Source of the DNA: Acephala macrosclerotiorum
Lineage: Eukaryota > Ascomycota > Leotiomycetes > Helotiales > Mollisiaceae
Assembly: GCA_014904845.1 (NCBI GenBank)
Contig: MU119331.1
Location: forward strand, 62,001-126,000
Length of the DNA stretch: 64,000 bases
Direction: 5' to 3'
Positions within the stretch are counted from its first letter, which is position 1. Each line of letters begins with the position of its first letter. Under the pieces are notes generated by a model. That model did no database searches, was not told the origin of the DNA, and saw only the letters and a program-made list of their open reading frames with translations. Made by a program: the position numbers and the translations under genes. Of the stretch, positions 1 to 11,611 are shown one piece after another.

Positions 1-1273
1 GTGTGAGGTTGAGGGTGGAGGGGCCGCTGGCGGAGTAGATGGGGCCGGGAAGGTCGGGGGCGACGGACATGAATACGTTGGGGATGTGTCCGTGGCGTAT
101 CAGACTGCTGACCGTTGAAGGTATGTTCCAGTCTGCGGTCCGGGATGGGGTATCTAGCTCGGAAGGTTCTACTGCGCAGATGATGTTTAGACTTTGTGTT
201 TTGTTTGCTACTGCGATTGCGAAGTCTTGGTATGTTTGTGAGAGAGTCTTCGAGTAGTCGGGTTTGAAGTCTATGCCTTCGATATCCTGTGCAAGATCCA
301 GGAGAGCAAAGATCTGTCGTATGGGGAAGTGCTTTCGAAATCTCAACCGAGAACCATGGCGTCGAGGATTCCGGGCGAGGTGTTACTGATGTTCCGCCAA
401 TTGCCCATTAGCATGTTGTCTGCGGTCTTGGAGCGGAGATGGCGGAAGTAGAAAAGGCGTCGTATGAATGAAATCTCTCTGTCTGGGACGGACTTCAGGG
501 CAGGATCCGCCGCCATCATTCGAGCTGGCATTGTGCTGGAGCTATGTAGGATATCACCTACTGTACGTGATAGGCGGCCATGTCTAATTGTCTCCAAGCT
601 GCTTGTTTCTTGCCGCAAAAGAGGGTAGGAGAGTTAGCGACTGCGAGTTCTTGAATGACCCAGGCGCGACGAAAGTATGGTCGAAGGAAAGGCGATACAG
701 TGCTGCAAGTCGTCGAGGCAGGTCGGGAATCGGTGTGATGTTCCACTCATCTCCTTCTTTGTGTGTGTATGGACCCCAGCTCCCTTTACCATCTGGTTGC
801 AATTTTGGACTCTTGAGACCATCGAGAAAGTCAATCGCCGTGTCACTAGCTTCATCGCTATCTCCTATCTAGCTAATCACAACGTTTGCAGCATCGTAGA
901 TTTCTAGCATGCGGGATATCTGTCGATTACGTTCGGGAACGTTGTTCTGATCAATACAGATGGCGTCAATCCAGATAATAATGTTAGAGAGATTATGCCG
1001 CAGTTCGCGAAGCGTGAGATCAAGGTTCTGTCTAATTTTGAACATTTGGCCGTTGAGGAGAATGGGGTAGGTCGGTACTTCATCACGTCCCCAGGTATAT
1101 GACAGACAGTGATAGGAGACGTCATTGTGCATCACTGAGTATGCGAAAGCGGCATTCAGAGGATCGTCGTAGTTATCTGCTTTCCAGAGTATAATGAGGC
1201 GGAATTCGTCGCATACATATTCCAGAGGGAGGTACTCGTGAGGTGGAGGAGGTTCGATGAATCCTTTTTGCAT
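1..1273 (-). pseudogene. Decayed HET-domain gene, runs off left edge
   Basis: The reading frame opens at ATG 1273 and carries the classic HET blocks: YHCLSYTWG, then IIIWIDAICIDQNN, then ERNRQISRMLEIYDAANVV. Functional members of this family trigger cell death after fusion of incompatible hyphae. Here the block that should read VVxWIG is cut by a TAG at about 870, in the place of the conserved Trp. After the stop the frame stays open to about 690, where it shifts into the frame holding YFRRAWVIQELAVANS and LFCGKK, the third HET block. Further frame changes are needed near 556 and near 345, after which RQIFALLDLAQDIEGIDF and a DYSKTLSQTYQDFAIA block run to the left edge. One nonsense change plus about three frame breaks make this a pseudogene. 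The Trp-to-stop change (TGG to TAG) is CpA to TpA on the other strand, as RIP would produce. Confidence 0.8.
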
Positions 1274-1389
1274 ATGCAGTAGTGCCGGGTAGTGTTTCGT
1301 TCCTTTCAGCTCCCTAGTTTTGTTCCAGTCTTTTGGTTTTGGAGGGAATGGTCGTGGTAATTCGCCTTTATCCTATTGCTCAGCCATCA

Positions 1390-1887
1390 CTTCGCTCAGG
1401 TGATGGTCTTCTCGGCATGATGGATCATGTTGTCCATCCATTCCGGGTTCCAATAGCGAGCTTTCTCTTCTGGATCTCGGTGATTGAGACATATATCTCG
1501 AAACTACAATCGTATAGGAACATCTTTTAATTGAATATGTAGCAGGAACATGACAATATTTCTGGTCATGTACTTCACATGACCGTCAATATTAAGCCCT
1601 AGCCAGGCAAGGGGATTTCCTCGAGTGTTGAGAACGTATGTGTATGGCTTGCATTCGTCGAGCGGTTCTGTTGACAGGGAGCAATTCATAGGACCATCCA
1701 CGGGTCCGGGGTTGAGAATCAGAAATCGCATCTCATGTGTCGTGACATCGAGCGGGGTATATTGGAAGGGTGGCAACTCTTCCTGTTCCTCCTGTTTGCT
1801 AGTCTCCAACGACTTCTTGGCGGTGACCATGCCATTAACAGAGGAGTCGTTTGAGGCATTCTGAACATCTGCTGGTTCATCAGCCAT
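1390..1887 (-). pseudogene. Second decayed HET-domain fragment
   Basis: From ATG 1887 the frame reads an acidic leader, then FQYTPLDVTTHEMRFLIL, a weakened CSLS...YVLNTRGNPLAW block where HET proteins have ALSYVWG, and GLNIDGHVKYMTRNI. It meets a TAG at about 1513, where the family has LWID. Beyond the stop the same frame continues FRDICLNHRDPEEKAR, matching the family CINQxDxxEK pattern, then a tail ending near 1390. The fragment covers only the first half of a HET domain and lies just upstream of the longer HET pseudogene on the same strand. The two may be a tandem pair, or one gene split by rearrangement. The motif order is clear; the exact 3' limit is not. Confidence 0.65.
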
Positions 1888-1987
1888 GACTTTCAAGGCT
1901 GAAACTCCGCATCAAAGCCTTGATTAACGCCGTGCAGCGACGAGTCATACAAAATACAATATACAAAACATAGATACAAAGTCTGAC

Positions 1988-2006
1988 CAAAAAAAAAAAA
2001 AAAAAA
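1988..2006. repeat. Poly-A tract
   Basis: A run of about 19 A residues lies upstream of the second HET fragment. No element boundary or target duplication was found around it. The rest of 1897-2688 holds no gene I can support. Confidence 0.6.
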
Positions 2007-2688
2007 ATTTGGCACGATCAAGTGATATGGAGAATTCTTAATGAGAATGAGAAGATTTCTGTTGGCGTTTAAGGCTGACATGAGCCTTGTAGTCTCGGTG
2101 AAGAGACGAAGGATGCACACCACACTAATGCACCCCGATTTTAGAACGCTCGCTTATGCAGGCAGCAGTTCAGGGGCAATCGAACATCTGACTTGAAAAC
2201 TATTGCAAAGTCATTAGACGGAAATTCAAGGTGATAGGGGGAAGAGAAGTGTTTGAAGTTCGTGGGCTTCAGGTGTCGAGGAAGGCCTTGCTTAAAATGA
2301 CGCCAGCACCTGAGACACTTGCAGTATTGCGGGTCCTAACCTTCCCAGTCGATGGCTTCACCTCGTTCCAACATCGTGTCCACACCCAAAACATTGATAT
2401 ATATATTTCAATTAACAAAAGTTGGCCGGCGAAGAGACCGGAGTAAGCAGCGATCCTGTACCTCTGTATATGAAACTGATAAAGAAGCACCTCTATTCGC
2501 TGTATGCGAGAAGCTCTCTCAGGGAGGGAATGTGGGCGACAGAGCCTCGCATGACCCAATTTCAAGGACGTAGACCAAGAGCTGAAACCTCGTGTTGAAC
2601 CTTTTGCTATTTTACCTTGAGAGACGCTTCAACCTTTTGAATGTTGGAACCATTTCGCGCGCGCTTATGATCGATGTTGGAAAACGAG

Positions 2689-3114
2689 GTAAAACACAGG
2701 GTTCCCAAATTCCAACTCAAATTCGACTCACACTCGAGTCTTGAATTGCCAATTCTAAATATTCTTAGACTTGGCGATTCCAATTCAGACTCATGAATCT
2801 AAGGAATGATATTTAGCCTGATTTTAAGCCCAAAATAAGGCTTAAACGTAAAGATTTTAAGGGATTTTTTTTTTTTTTTTGAATATATAATATTTTTATT
2901 TTTCGCATCGACTTTTTCGAACGTTTTTACTCAAATCGCTTATGAAGAAACAAATATTCTAGACTCGAGTTTGAATTGGGTACAAATATCTAACTCTAAT
3001 TCAATTTAACTCTACGGTAATTCAATCAATTCTGATTCCAATTCCAATTCTAGGAGAAAATGGCTTAAACTTGAATTGAAATTGGAATTGGAATTGGGGA
3101 ACCCTGGTGAAACT
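2689..3114. mobile_element. hAT-like MITE (410 bp) with 8-bp target duplication
   Basis: The element proper is 2697-3106. It starts CAGGGTTCCCAAATTCCAA and ends with the inverted form of CAGGGTTCCCCAATTCCAA, a terminal inverted repeat of 19 bp with one mismatch. CA...TG ends and 8-bp target duplications are typical of hAT transposons. The flanks here are gtaaaaca (2689-2696) and gtgaaact (3107-3114), matching at six of eight positions. The interior is AT-rich with many short AATTCCAATTC units in both orientations and has no transposase frame, so it is non-autonomous. Ends are read directly; the superfamily assignment is inference. Confidence 0.65.
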
Positions 3115-6100
3115 GGAGACCATCCTAAGTTGTGAGGAGAAAGGTTGCCGTAGGTAGTCAAGGTAAGGATATACGTGACCAAAATTCTTCTCGTAAAAAA
3201 AAGGGGGCGGGGGAGAAGATGAGTAATACTAAACTGTTTCTGTTCATGCAAATTTTCCTAGAATACTTTTTCGCTTCTCCAGATAACTTATGCTGGCTCG
3301 CTTCGACCCCTTGCTTCCTTTCTATGTGAACACTTCCTTCCCTCTACACCACGAAAAAGTTCAAACATTAGATAAAGGAGCAGGAGGCTCAATGGAGACA
3401 TTAAAGTTCCATCTACGTCCTATGTTTCGTTAGTAGCAATGCTGTCTGTAGCAATGCAGCGCTATTTGTAATCGAGGCCGATTGAATTCTGGTCTGTTTG
3501 GAATCAAGTCGTGAAACTCATATCGTTATAAGCCCTGTTGGTGCTGCAAAGGTCGTTCTCTGAGCGGGGAAAATCAACTTGTTTAAATCTATAATGCATG
3601 AATGAAAAAGAAAAATATGACGGTACTGAATCTGGCCAAGCAGATCCTAATCACTAGGTTCTTTTCTTCTCTCTTTTGCCTCTTCAAGGTGTTCCCATAA
3701 TTCGATCCTGATTTCGAGAGAGTTTACGACCGGTTATAGAGCAATGATGCGTTATTCCCTGAGGGCCCTACAGTCAAATATGAAGACGATTTGCTCTAAT
3801 ATCGATGGTCCTCGAAAGGAGGCATGTTATGGAACGTGACTACTAATAACTCTTGAGGCAATTTGGAAGACCTATTTCTATCTATTTTGGTATACATAAT
3901 TGAGAATTGATTTTGATTAGAACTGAATATGATCACATAGAAATAGGTAACGATGGTGTGTATCACGTGTGAGGGGCTGTCAACATCGGGAGTCGCCGAC
4001 GTGTCTCCAGCAACTCCTTCACTCTTCCACCTCGCATGTGACTTCTTCCTACAGCTGGCCTTAACGTGTCACGATGTCCTCCAACGGAAATTGCAGATGT
4101 ACAATTTGTGGCTAGCGTTGAAGACCTCAAGGACTACGACTACAGTATTGATTGTATATTTTCCCTCAAAACGCGCTTTTCCTCTCGAGGTTCATCCAAG
4201 CCCATCGACAGCTTCAACTCACATTTCCTTAACAACCAGACCTGCAAGAGACCATACTGCCCAGACATCCAATCGTATCTTCACGCACCATTAGGGTTTG
4301 GCACGACATCTGCATCGAGACATACATACACTTCGGTACATGTTCTTAACTGTCTCTGCAGTCAACCTCAGCCACCTGTTCCGCTACCATGCGATACGCA
4401 ATCCATTCATGCCTCTCAGGCATATCCATCCACTGCTCGAGCTGTGTTTGGTTTATCGGCTGTGAGGCCATATCGTCAAGCATGATCGATCTGGTTCTAG
4501 ATCAAGCCTGTGAGTGGAGATGTCTGCCCGCATCATGATGAATACTGACTGTTGCTTGCCAAAACCACGACTGGCTCCCGCAGTATTCGAATCCTTCTCC
4601 GTGATTGCGAGACCATCGCCGACCTCAAGACATCCAATACATGAAGAGCATTGGGACGCTCTGCTAGATCCGACCCTTTCCAGATTCACACAGCCATGCG
4701 AGCCAGCGTTGGCATTGATACTGCTCGACATCTCTATCTTTTTACTCTCGCCGGGTTCTATATTGGTCAGCACAAGATCTTACTTCGACGCTCAGGTACT
4801 GGGCTCACAAACTCTGCCGATCCCGAAAGTCAACCAGACTGGTATCAGGGAACCGCGTGGGAAAGGGCACTAAGAACATTTTATTTTATACAAGACTCCC
4901 TTTGTATGACGTTGGGCGTCTCCGATATATCATATGGAGTACGGCAAGCCTCATCTGTTAGGATGATAACTAACTCAACACATTAAAACATTTCCCTGCA
5001 TGTGAGGATCTCTGCAGCGTCTGAAATGAATTTCAAACTAACACGTCTTCTTCTGGAACAGACTCATGACTTGACGTAGATATCTTCCCCGTAACCAGCG
5101 AAAGGTTATCACCGCCAATGTCATTAAAACCCATATGTACTGGACGCCAGTCTCAATCCGTGGCATATTTTCCTGCAACAACACGGACGTTCTAAGGCTT
5201 ATATATTTGCTCTGATGTTCATCACGTCATTGCCACAGAATATCAGGCCATCATGTGAGATGTGGATTCCGTTGAGAGAGTACAAGAACCCCTCTCTAAC
5301 CTATGGGCAAGTACAACATCGGCCACATATACATGCCCACTACCTTGGTCTTGCGTAACCCCATGACTTCCTTGACGAATGTTCTAGAACGATAGCTATG
5401 AATGGTGGTCTTGAAAGTGATAGACAGCACTCTATCACACACTTTACATCCTCATCTGCGACAACCGCAGGTGGCGAATGCTAGTCTCGCCGCAATGAAG
5501 CTATCCTTCATATCTATAAAGATTTCATAAGAATGTCAAAGCGGACAGCAACTTGCCATCTTCAAATAGAGGGACTCCCGACTAGAGACCTTTCAGAAAT
5601 AACCAACAGAGCTTTAGCGGTCCTCCGAATACAGTCTTGGATTTGTTGCACCGCCGATGCATTGGCAAGGGGTTCGGGACATTGGTGACACTATGAATGG
5701 AGGATGAGTTCTGCCCGTCAGGGTGACGATCAATTTAGGCAGGTGTAGGCTCTATGGTCTTAAATGGTGGAATTGAGGGCCAGGAGAGTCCATCGGCCAC
5801 ATGTCACAATGGTCACAAAGGTCGAATAACACCCCTCAAACGATGCCCTCTCCCGAGCTTCAAAAGAAGGGAAGCATACGCAGCCCCCCATCCTGATGGT
5901 CTTGAATTTCGAGTGCATTGCAGAGCTCTTCCAAATAAACCTAGGGATACATTCACGGAAACCAGTCAACATCTACCCGGGATCAAATTGCTAGCGACCA
6001 GGAACCTCGAGTGTAGCCCATCCGTATGGAAAAACGAAAATATCAATACAGAATGAACCAGAAGCTGCTGCTCGATATTGATGGCCTATCCTCGACAAAT

Positions 6101-6234
6101 GACCTTATATACAACCTCGAACAGAGTACATGGAAAGAAAGAGTGATCGTACAAATAACTGAGCAAAATGAAAGGGGATCTCGGATTCTCGATGCGTCGC
6201 AGAGTTGAGAAAAACGAAAACGTAGCAGAAAGTT
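3115..6234. other. Gene-poor stretch
   Basis: No gene can be supported here. Open frames at 4066-4485, 4514-4873 and 4651-4986 (+) are longer than their neighbours but show no domain I recognise, no consistent splicing into a longer product and no agreement on frame. They could be remains of a decayed gene. The rest (3115-3950 and 4990-6230) shows only short frames. Confidence 0.4.
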
Positions 6235-6982
6235 TTACGAATCCTCGTCACTGTCGAGGTCGTGTCCATCCTGTCGATGTCCCATATCCTGGGCGCCTTC
6301 GGTAGCCGGCATGTCCTGTGTATTGGGTGGTTCACCCTCGCTGGAATGGCGCTCTCTGGTTCCAGCCGTATCGGAGTTCGTCAAAGCATACCCGAATTGA
6401 CCTTCTTCGGACACTGTGTCCTCATCGCTCTGATATTCCCGGAACCATTGTCGGATATCAGTAGGAGATTCGAATCCGAACGTTCGTGGTACACTCCAAG
6501 GCTCATAGTCGTTCAAAGGGCCTGGATTGTTGCTTCTAGTGCTGCCTGCCGAAAGCAACACTTGGGAGTCTGGTGAGTATGCCAGGCCATAATTGTTGGA
6601 CGTGTCACTGATGCTTTGCCTTAGCTGGACGATGTGTTTGTCATCTGGCAGGCCTGGTTTTTGGATGCGAGTGCAGCTGCAACGACACACTACCGGATCT
6701 GTGCTAGCGTGTGGCGATACGGGCGCCTCCCTAGTGAAGGTCAGAAGCAGACAGGACAAACATGATCCAAGTGGGGGCTCACGAAGTTAACTGAGGCGGT
6801 ATTTCATTGCTTTTTGGAGCCGCCGTCTCATCCGAGTTTTGATCATTAAATGTGCTGCCATTATCGTCGACGAGGCCGTCGGATGAGGTTAGATCGATGT
6901 CGGCCTTGGAGTTTACGCATCCATCCAATGTCATTTCATTCATTTTCACCCAGGGGTGGTTGTTTGCGTTATTTTCGCTCAT
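6235..6982 (-). CDS. Hypothetical acidic Ser/Thr-rich protein (231 aa, two exons)
   Basis: Not recognised. Exon 1 is 6982-6783 and exon 2 is 6730-6235. The 52-bp intron (6731-6782) has a GTGAGC donor, a CTGAC branch-like site and a CACTAG acceptor, and the join keeps frame. The start is the first ATG, beginning MSENNANNHPWVKMNEM. The protein is hydrophilic and predicted disordered by eye. It has a small Cys patch (VVCRCSCTR) near residue 80, one aromatic stretch around residues 130-150 (DYEPWSVPRTFGF) and an acidic tail ending DGHDLDSDEDS. No signal peptide or membrane segment is visible. It sits alone between decayed genes, so it could be an orphan gene or the remnant of a longer one. Confidence 0.5.
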
Positions 6983-7064
6983 GGCTGTTTGGTCTCGAGT
7001 CCCAAGGGATAAAGATGATTGGAGCTCTCATAGGCCCATTGAACCAAGTCCCGAGTGTCGATCT

Positions 7065-7124
7065 GGGAAATCTTGGGCAAATTTGGGAAGACAAGGGCAA
7101 ACGTGGGAAGACAAAGGCAAACTC
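7065..7124. repeat. 3 x 20-bp tandem repeat
   Basis: Three 20-bp units start at 7065, 7085 and 7105. Each begins GGGAA and contains GGGCAAA or AGGCAAA. The second and third differ at only about three positions; the first is more diverged. The array lies about 80 bp upstream of the acidic orphan gene, on its 5' side. Confidence 0.6.
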
Positions 7125-7929
7125 TCGGAGATCTTGGAATACAATGGACGAGCGTGGGCGTGACTATTACTATATGATCTCCTGCTTTCTCACTCGACCC
7201 ACGACAAGGTATCCGCCTCAAGCTTTTAGAAGGCGACGATCTCTACGTGTTACCAGTCGCTGGCCTGTTTTATTTCATGTACGCTTGGTATAAACATATG
7301 CGAATGCCCTCTTCCCTCAAGGCAGCGGCGAGGCGTATTTCATTGGCCCCACTGTGATCGAGACTCTGGTCACGCCGCAATTCGACCCAATGAACAGTTG
7401 CAAATGCTTTCAGGCTCATCGGGCTCTCCAGGAACAAGCACATTATCATTCTTTGTAAGAAGGTGTGGTGGGAAGTCGGATGACTCGTCGCCCCAGAACT
7501 GTTCCTGGTCGGCTCTGGGGAAAGCCTGGAGCAATATCTCTCCAGATTGTGTTCCTGCGGCTGGGGAAAAGAAATTTAATGTCAGTCTCGTCCATTCCAC
7601 AATGATCCGGTGCAGCACTCTTCCCGAGGTAATGTAATGGCACATGCTTGAGAAGGGGGGTGGACGTCCCTTTTATGCACATTCCTGCTTTGCTTGAACT
7701 GCCAATTGAATGTCTTGAAACGTACGATGGTGTTTCGTTTTCAGCAGCAGATTCGGGGCAGCCAGTCGCGAGCCTTGACCCTACTCGGTGTGAGTTCGTC
7801 CGCCTCGTCGCCGTTTGTAATTCAGACTTTTGATCCTTCGTAGTTCGCATTTGCCTTGCAAGGCAACCAGCAGGCAGCAATCATCTAGCCGAATTGATAT
7901 TCATGCAGAACATCTGAATGCCCTTATCG

Positions 7930-9112
7930 TCAGCCTTGGGCAATTGCCCATGTCGAGGTGCCCAACCTCGCCTCCGGCGGGCGTGAATTAGGATGTGTTT
8001 TGTTGTGCCCGAGGCGAGGCTGACGCCCCCTGTTTACCGAATGGCAAAGGCGGAAGTGAGGCTCGTCATGCTGGATTCGTGTCTCTCGTTCTTGAATCTG
8101 CCAGCTGTCAATCTGCAACTTCACGAGTCTCGGGCGCAAGGCGCTCAGATACTGGAGAGCATGTTGCCTTGTCGAAGGATAGGAAAAGATAGTCAAAGAA
8201 CCTAGATCAGGCACGTGACTGGTCACTTTCCGGGTGGCAATGTGCTTCATATAGCCGACTAGGAGCTTGTCAGCCACACCGGGGGGACATCCGATAATCG
8301 AAACTCTGAAGATGAATCTTTCTCCGGAGTATATGTCACTTGACTGGGACTGAGATCCTCTCTGACACTATACTTCTTCCCCTTGACAATAGAGCCCACT
8401 AGTCGTCCCATCGTGATCTGGGAGGTGGCACCGATATATCCTCCGTTCGTCTCCAGCGAAAGATTTCGCAAGATGCGGACCATCGAATCGCCATCCTCGT
8501 TGTCGCTCAATCTCGATTCCATCTCACTGAAGGAAAATGTGGAGTTCTTTCTTCTCGACGGAGCATCTCGAAGCTAAAATATGGCAAGCTTCCACTTTTG
8601 GGATTTGATTGTGTCTCTCCAAAGTCGTATGGAGAGAACGTCGAGACCTGGTCGAGTATGTCTTTCCTTGCTAGGAACTTCTCCAACTCTGAGACTCGCC
8701 GTTCCAGCGAGGCGACATAATAGTTCCTCGCAAAGGGCATGGGTTTGGGAGGAATGACATAGTCACAGGCCAGGCCCAGTCGATGCCATTTGGAGCAAGT
8801 AGGGTGAGCTCCATCACACTAGAAATTTGAGTATTAGAAGGGACAATATCATGGGGTAGATGCGGAGATCTGACCTTCTGCTTCCTCTTCTTGCATCGTT
8901 GGTAGGCGAGGGTAACGCGTGATCTCTTGGCAGATCGCGTGTCTCCTGACTCTTGCGGACTAGAGTGGGACGAAGTGAGTTCTCCATAAGCACTCCTCGT
9001 CTCGATACTTTTAGGTTGTGGTTCCACCTCCGTGTTCTCAATTGGCAAAAATGAAGAAATGGTTTGAAGAACAATGGAGCCTAAGAGCTGCTGTGAGCTA
9101 TCATCTTGGTCA
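7930..9112 (-). pseudogene. Decayed Zn2Cys6 transcription factor
   Basis: Exon-like sequence (about 9112-8875) ends RSRVTLAYQRCKKRKQK. A 56-bp intron (8819-8874, donor GTCAGA, acceptor TTTCTAG) follows, and then CDGAHPTCSKWHRLGLAC, so a Zn2Cys6 cluster is evident. Two ligands are lost: the first Cys is Tyr (TAC) and the fifth is Trp. A leucine-rich linker follows (YVASLERRVSELEKFLA). The frame then breaks near 8570 before DAPSRRKNSTFSFSEME and GGYIGATSQITMGRLVGSIV, and again near 8270 before ADKLLVGYMKHIATR, the start of a Fungal_trans (PF04082) domain. Later blocks (GRFKNERHESSM) appear in yet another frame. No in-frame ATG precedes the cluster before a stop codon. The real 3' limit could lie as far down as 7370. 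Confidence 0.75.
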
Positions 9113-9987
9113 TTGAGGCAGTTGAGTCTGCCTTATCAGCCCCATTTTTGACCTGATAAGCACTTGGAAGGCAAAAGCCAGACAGTCTAGCCACGTGACT
9201 GTAATTACACCGCTGGCAAATCGACAAGCTGTAGAGAATGGAACACAAATAGTTGATGCTGGAAACCTGAAGCTGAAGATATGCACGTTGATCAGAAAAT
9301 TAAGGCTGGGAAAGAAACTGTATACTAATTCCTGTCCCAGACCACACGTGATCCTGCGCACAAGATGAGATCGTTCTTCCTCCAGCTTTGGAGAGCAATA
9401 CTGGCTGAAGCAGCTAACTGGCTGATCACCAATCCACATGGGCATTCTCATCTACTCATTTTTTCAGAGAGATAATAAAATCCTCTATTCCACTCTTGGG
9501 CCATTGGTGCGGTCCCCAACCTCAACTTTCACGTCTGATATCGACGCCACCAACTGAAAGGTGAGATACAGCCTGCCGACAAGCTGGTCGGTATATTGCT
9601 CAATACGGATCCTGCTCCTTGGTCTCTCTTCAGAAAGGGGATGTCGGCAACTTGACTAGCTTCCGCCATGCATATGTTCATCCCACTTTCGCACCTGCTC
9701 CCTGGTACTGGTACTGGTACTGATCCGAGATACTAGGCTTGACGGCTGACAAGGCATGCCCGCAGGTACAGGATAGAACACATGATGGCGATAACAGCAG
9801 GGTAGAAAACTCTCATTGCCGCAGCTATGGAAGCGCTAGCTTCTTCAGCGGTGACGGAAAGGTGAGATGAAATGCTGGTGGACCTTGAAGCATTTAGGAA
9901 GCGTTGAGATTCTTCCTCGCGTGTTCATTGTTTGCAACTTCAGGTTCCGTAGCCAATTCTTTACCAACCTCGAAACACTTGCCCAAG
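9113..9987. other. Spacer with a short TGGTAC repeat
   Basis: No supportable gene. A frame at 9110-9451 (-) is open but shows no recognisable motif. A hexamer repeat of TGGTAC (three units) lies at 9703-9722. Confidence 0.4.
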
Positions 9988-11611
9988 ATGGTACCCAAAA
10001 AGAGAATCCAGCTATGTTTCCTAGAAACAGCTTGTACTGGCTCGTATATGGCTTCAGGTCAGTGGAGGTACGTGAATATCGGTTCTCCAGCAACTCACCA
10101 GCTCACCAAAATTCTCCAGATTACCAACAGACAATGGAAAAACCAAAGACCGCCTCAAATACTACATGGACCTCGCCAAACTTGCCGAGAAAGGTAAAAT
10201 AACCTGTGTCTTCCTCGCCGACTGGTACATCGGCTTCGACGTGTACAACGACTCCCTAGAAGCCATACTTAAAGCCGGCCACCAAGCCGGCCACCTCGAC
10301 CCTGTGCCCATTATTTCCGCGATGGTAGTATGCACCTCAACCGTCTCTTTCGCTGCCACCGCAAGCACATCATATGTCAGCCCCTACATCCTCGCGAGAC
10401 AATTCTCGACATCGGATCATCTAACAGAGGGGAGAGTGGGCTGGAATATAGTAACAAGCTATACAAAAGGTGCGGCGAAAGCGATGGGACATGAAGAGGT
10501 TGTGCCTCATGATAAGAGGCATTTGGTTGCGGATAGGTATATGGAGGTTGTGTATAAGTTGTGGGAGAGTATTTGGGCGCCGGATTCGGTGGTTTGGAGT
10601 GAGGATGTTGCGTTTGATCCAAGTAAGATCAAGAAGATTGAGCATAAGGGAAAGTGCTTTGTGTCATCCGATTTTTGAGCTGCTACTAATATTCGTCTTT
10701 AGGGAAGTATTTCAACATTTCGGGACGTTCCCAGATTTATCCCTCTCAACGGACACCGGTTCTCTTCAAAGCGGGAGCTAGCAAAAGTGGTGTCAAATTC
10801 GCTGCTCGCCATGCTGAAGCTATTTTCCTCAATCCTTGCACCGTCAAGCAAGCGAAGAAAATCATTGCTGAGGCGCGTACAGCGGGTGCTGTAGAGGGTC
10901 GAGATCCACAATCCTTGAAGTTCTTTCCTTACATAGTGCCAATCATCGGTTAAACAGAAGAGGAGGCTTGGGCCAAGTATGAGAAAGCGAAATCTCATGC
11001 TGATATCGTTGGCGGTCTCTCCTTGGAATCTCAGGACATCCGAAAAGCTGTTGACATTCGTAGTTTTCCGATATACAGGCATCGATATGGCACAGTCCCC
11101 CCTCGATGAGCCCTTCTCCTCATCCACGCTTAAAGGTGGCGCCGGAATCGAGTCCGTCCTAAACGCCTTCGAAGCGAGCACCGAATCAACCGAACTTTGG
11201 ACACCACGCCGTCTCGGTCTTCGAATGGCTCTTGCCGGGCTCTATCCTTGTCCCGTTGGTAGTGACACAAATCGCGGACGTTTTCGAAGAATGGATTAAC
11301 GAAGCAGATTGTGATGGTTTCAATGTCGCGTATGCCAGCAATCCTGGAAGTTTTGAGGATGTGGTTGAGCTTGTGGGGCCAGAGTTAGTGAAAAGAGGAC
11401 GATGTGGGAGGATTATGACTTTCCTGGTGGGACGTTTAGGGAGAATCTGTTGGGGCAAAAACCTTTGCGTGAGGATCATTATGGATCGAATTTTAAGTAT
11501 GGGAGGCAGGAGCCGAGGACTGCAGCCGAGCAAGAGCCGAGTGCTGTTGAGGTTCCTGAGATAAAGGAGGAAACAGTGCCTGCACCCGCTCCCCAGCTCA
11601 TAGCAATCTGA
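9988..11611 (+). pseudogene. Decayed NtaA/DmoA-type FMN-dependent monooxygenase
   Basis: The first exon from ATG 9988 (MVPKKRIQLCF, then TACTGSYMASGQW) joins cleanly over a 52-bp intron (10068-10119, GTACGT...CTCCAG) to TDNGKTKDRLKYYMDLAKLA. The order of blocks is that of the bacterial-luciferase-like NtaA/SnaA/DmoA family, flavin-dependent oxygenases of sulphur or amine compounds: SAMVVCTSTVSFAATASTSY, LARQFSTSDHLTEGRVGWNI, SYTKGAAKAMGHEE, FKAGASKSGVKFAARHAEAI. The gene is broken. The second splice near 10640-10695 does not restore frame. A TAA interrupts PIIG/TEEEAW at about 10952. Later blocks (SPLDEPF; TELWTPRRLG; VFEEWINEADCDGFNVAYAS; YDFPGGTFRENLL) sit in alternating frames. The C-terminus has an extra Pro/Glu-rich tail before the stop at 11609. 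Confidence 0.85.

Noticed and set aside
4066..4986. Three consecutive medium-length open frames on + (4066-4485, 4514-4873, 4651-4986)
   Set aside because: No recognisable motif, no introns that join them in frame, and frames overlap; treated as non-coding or an unrecognisable relic.
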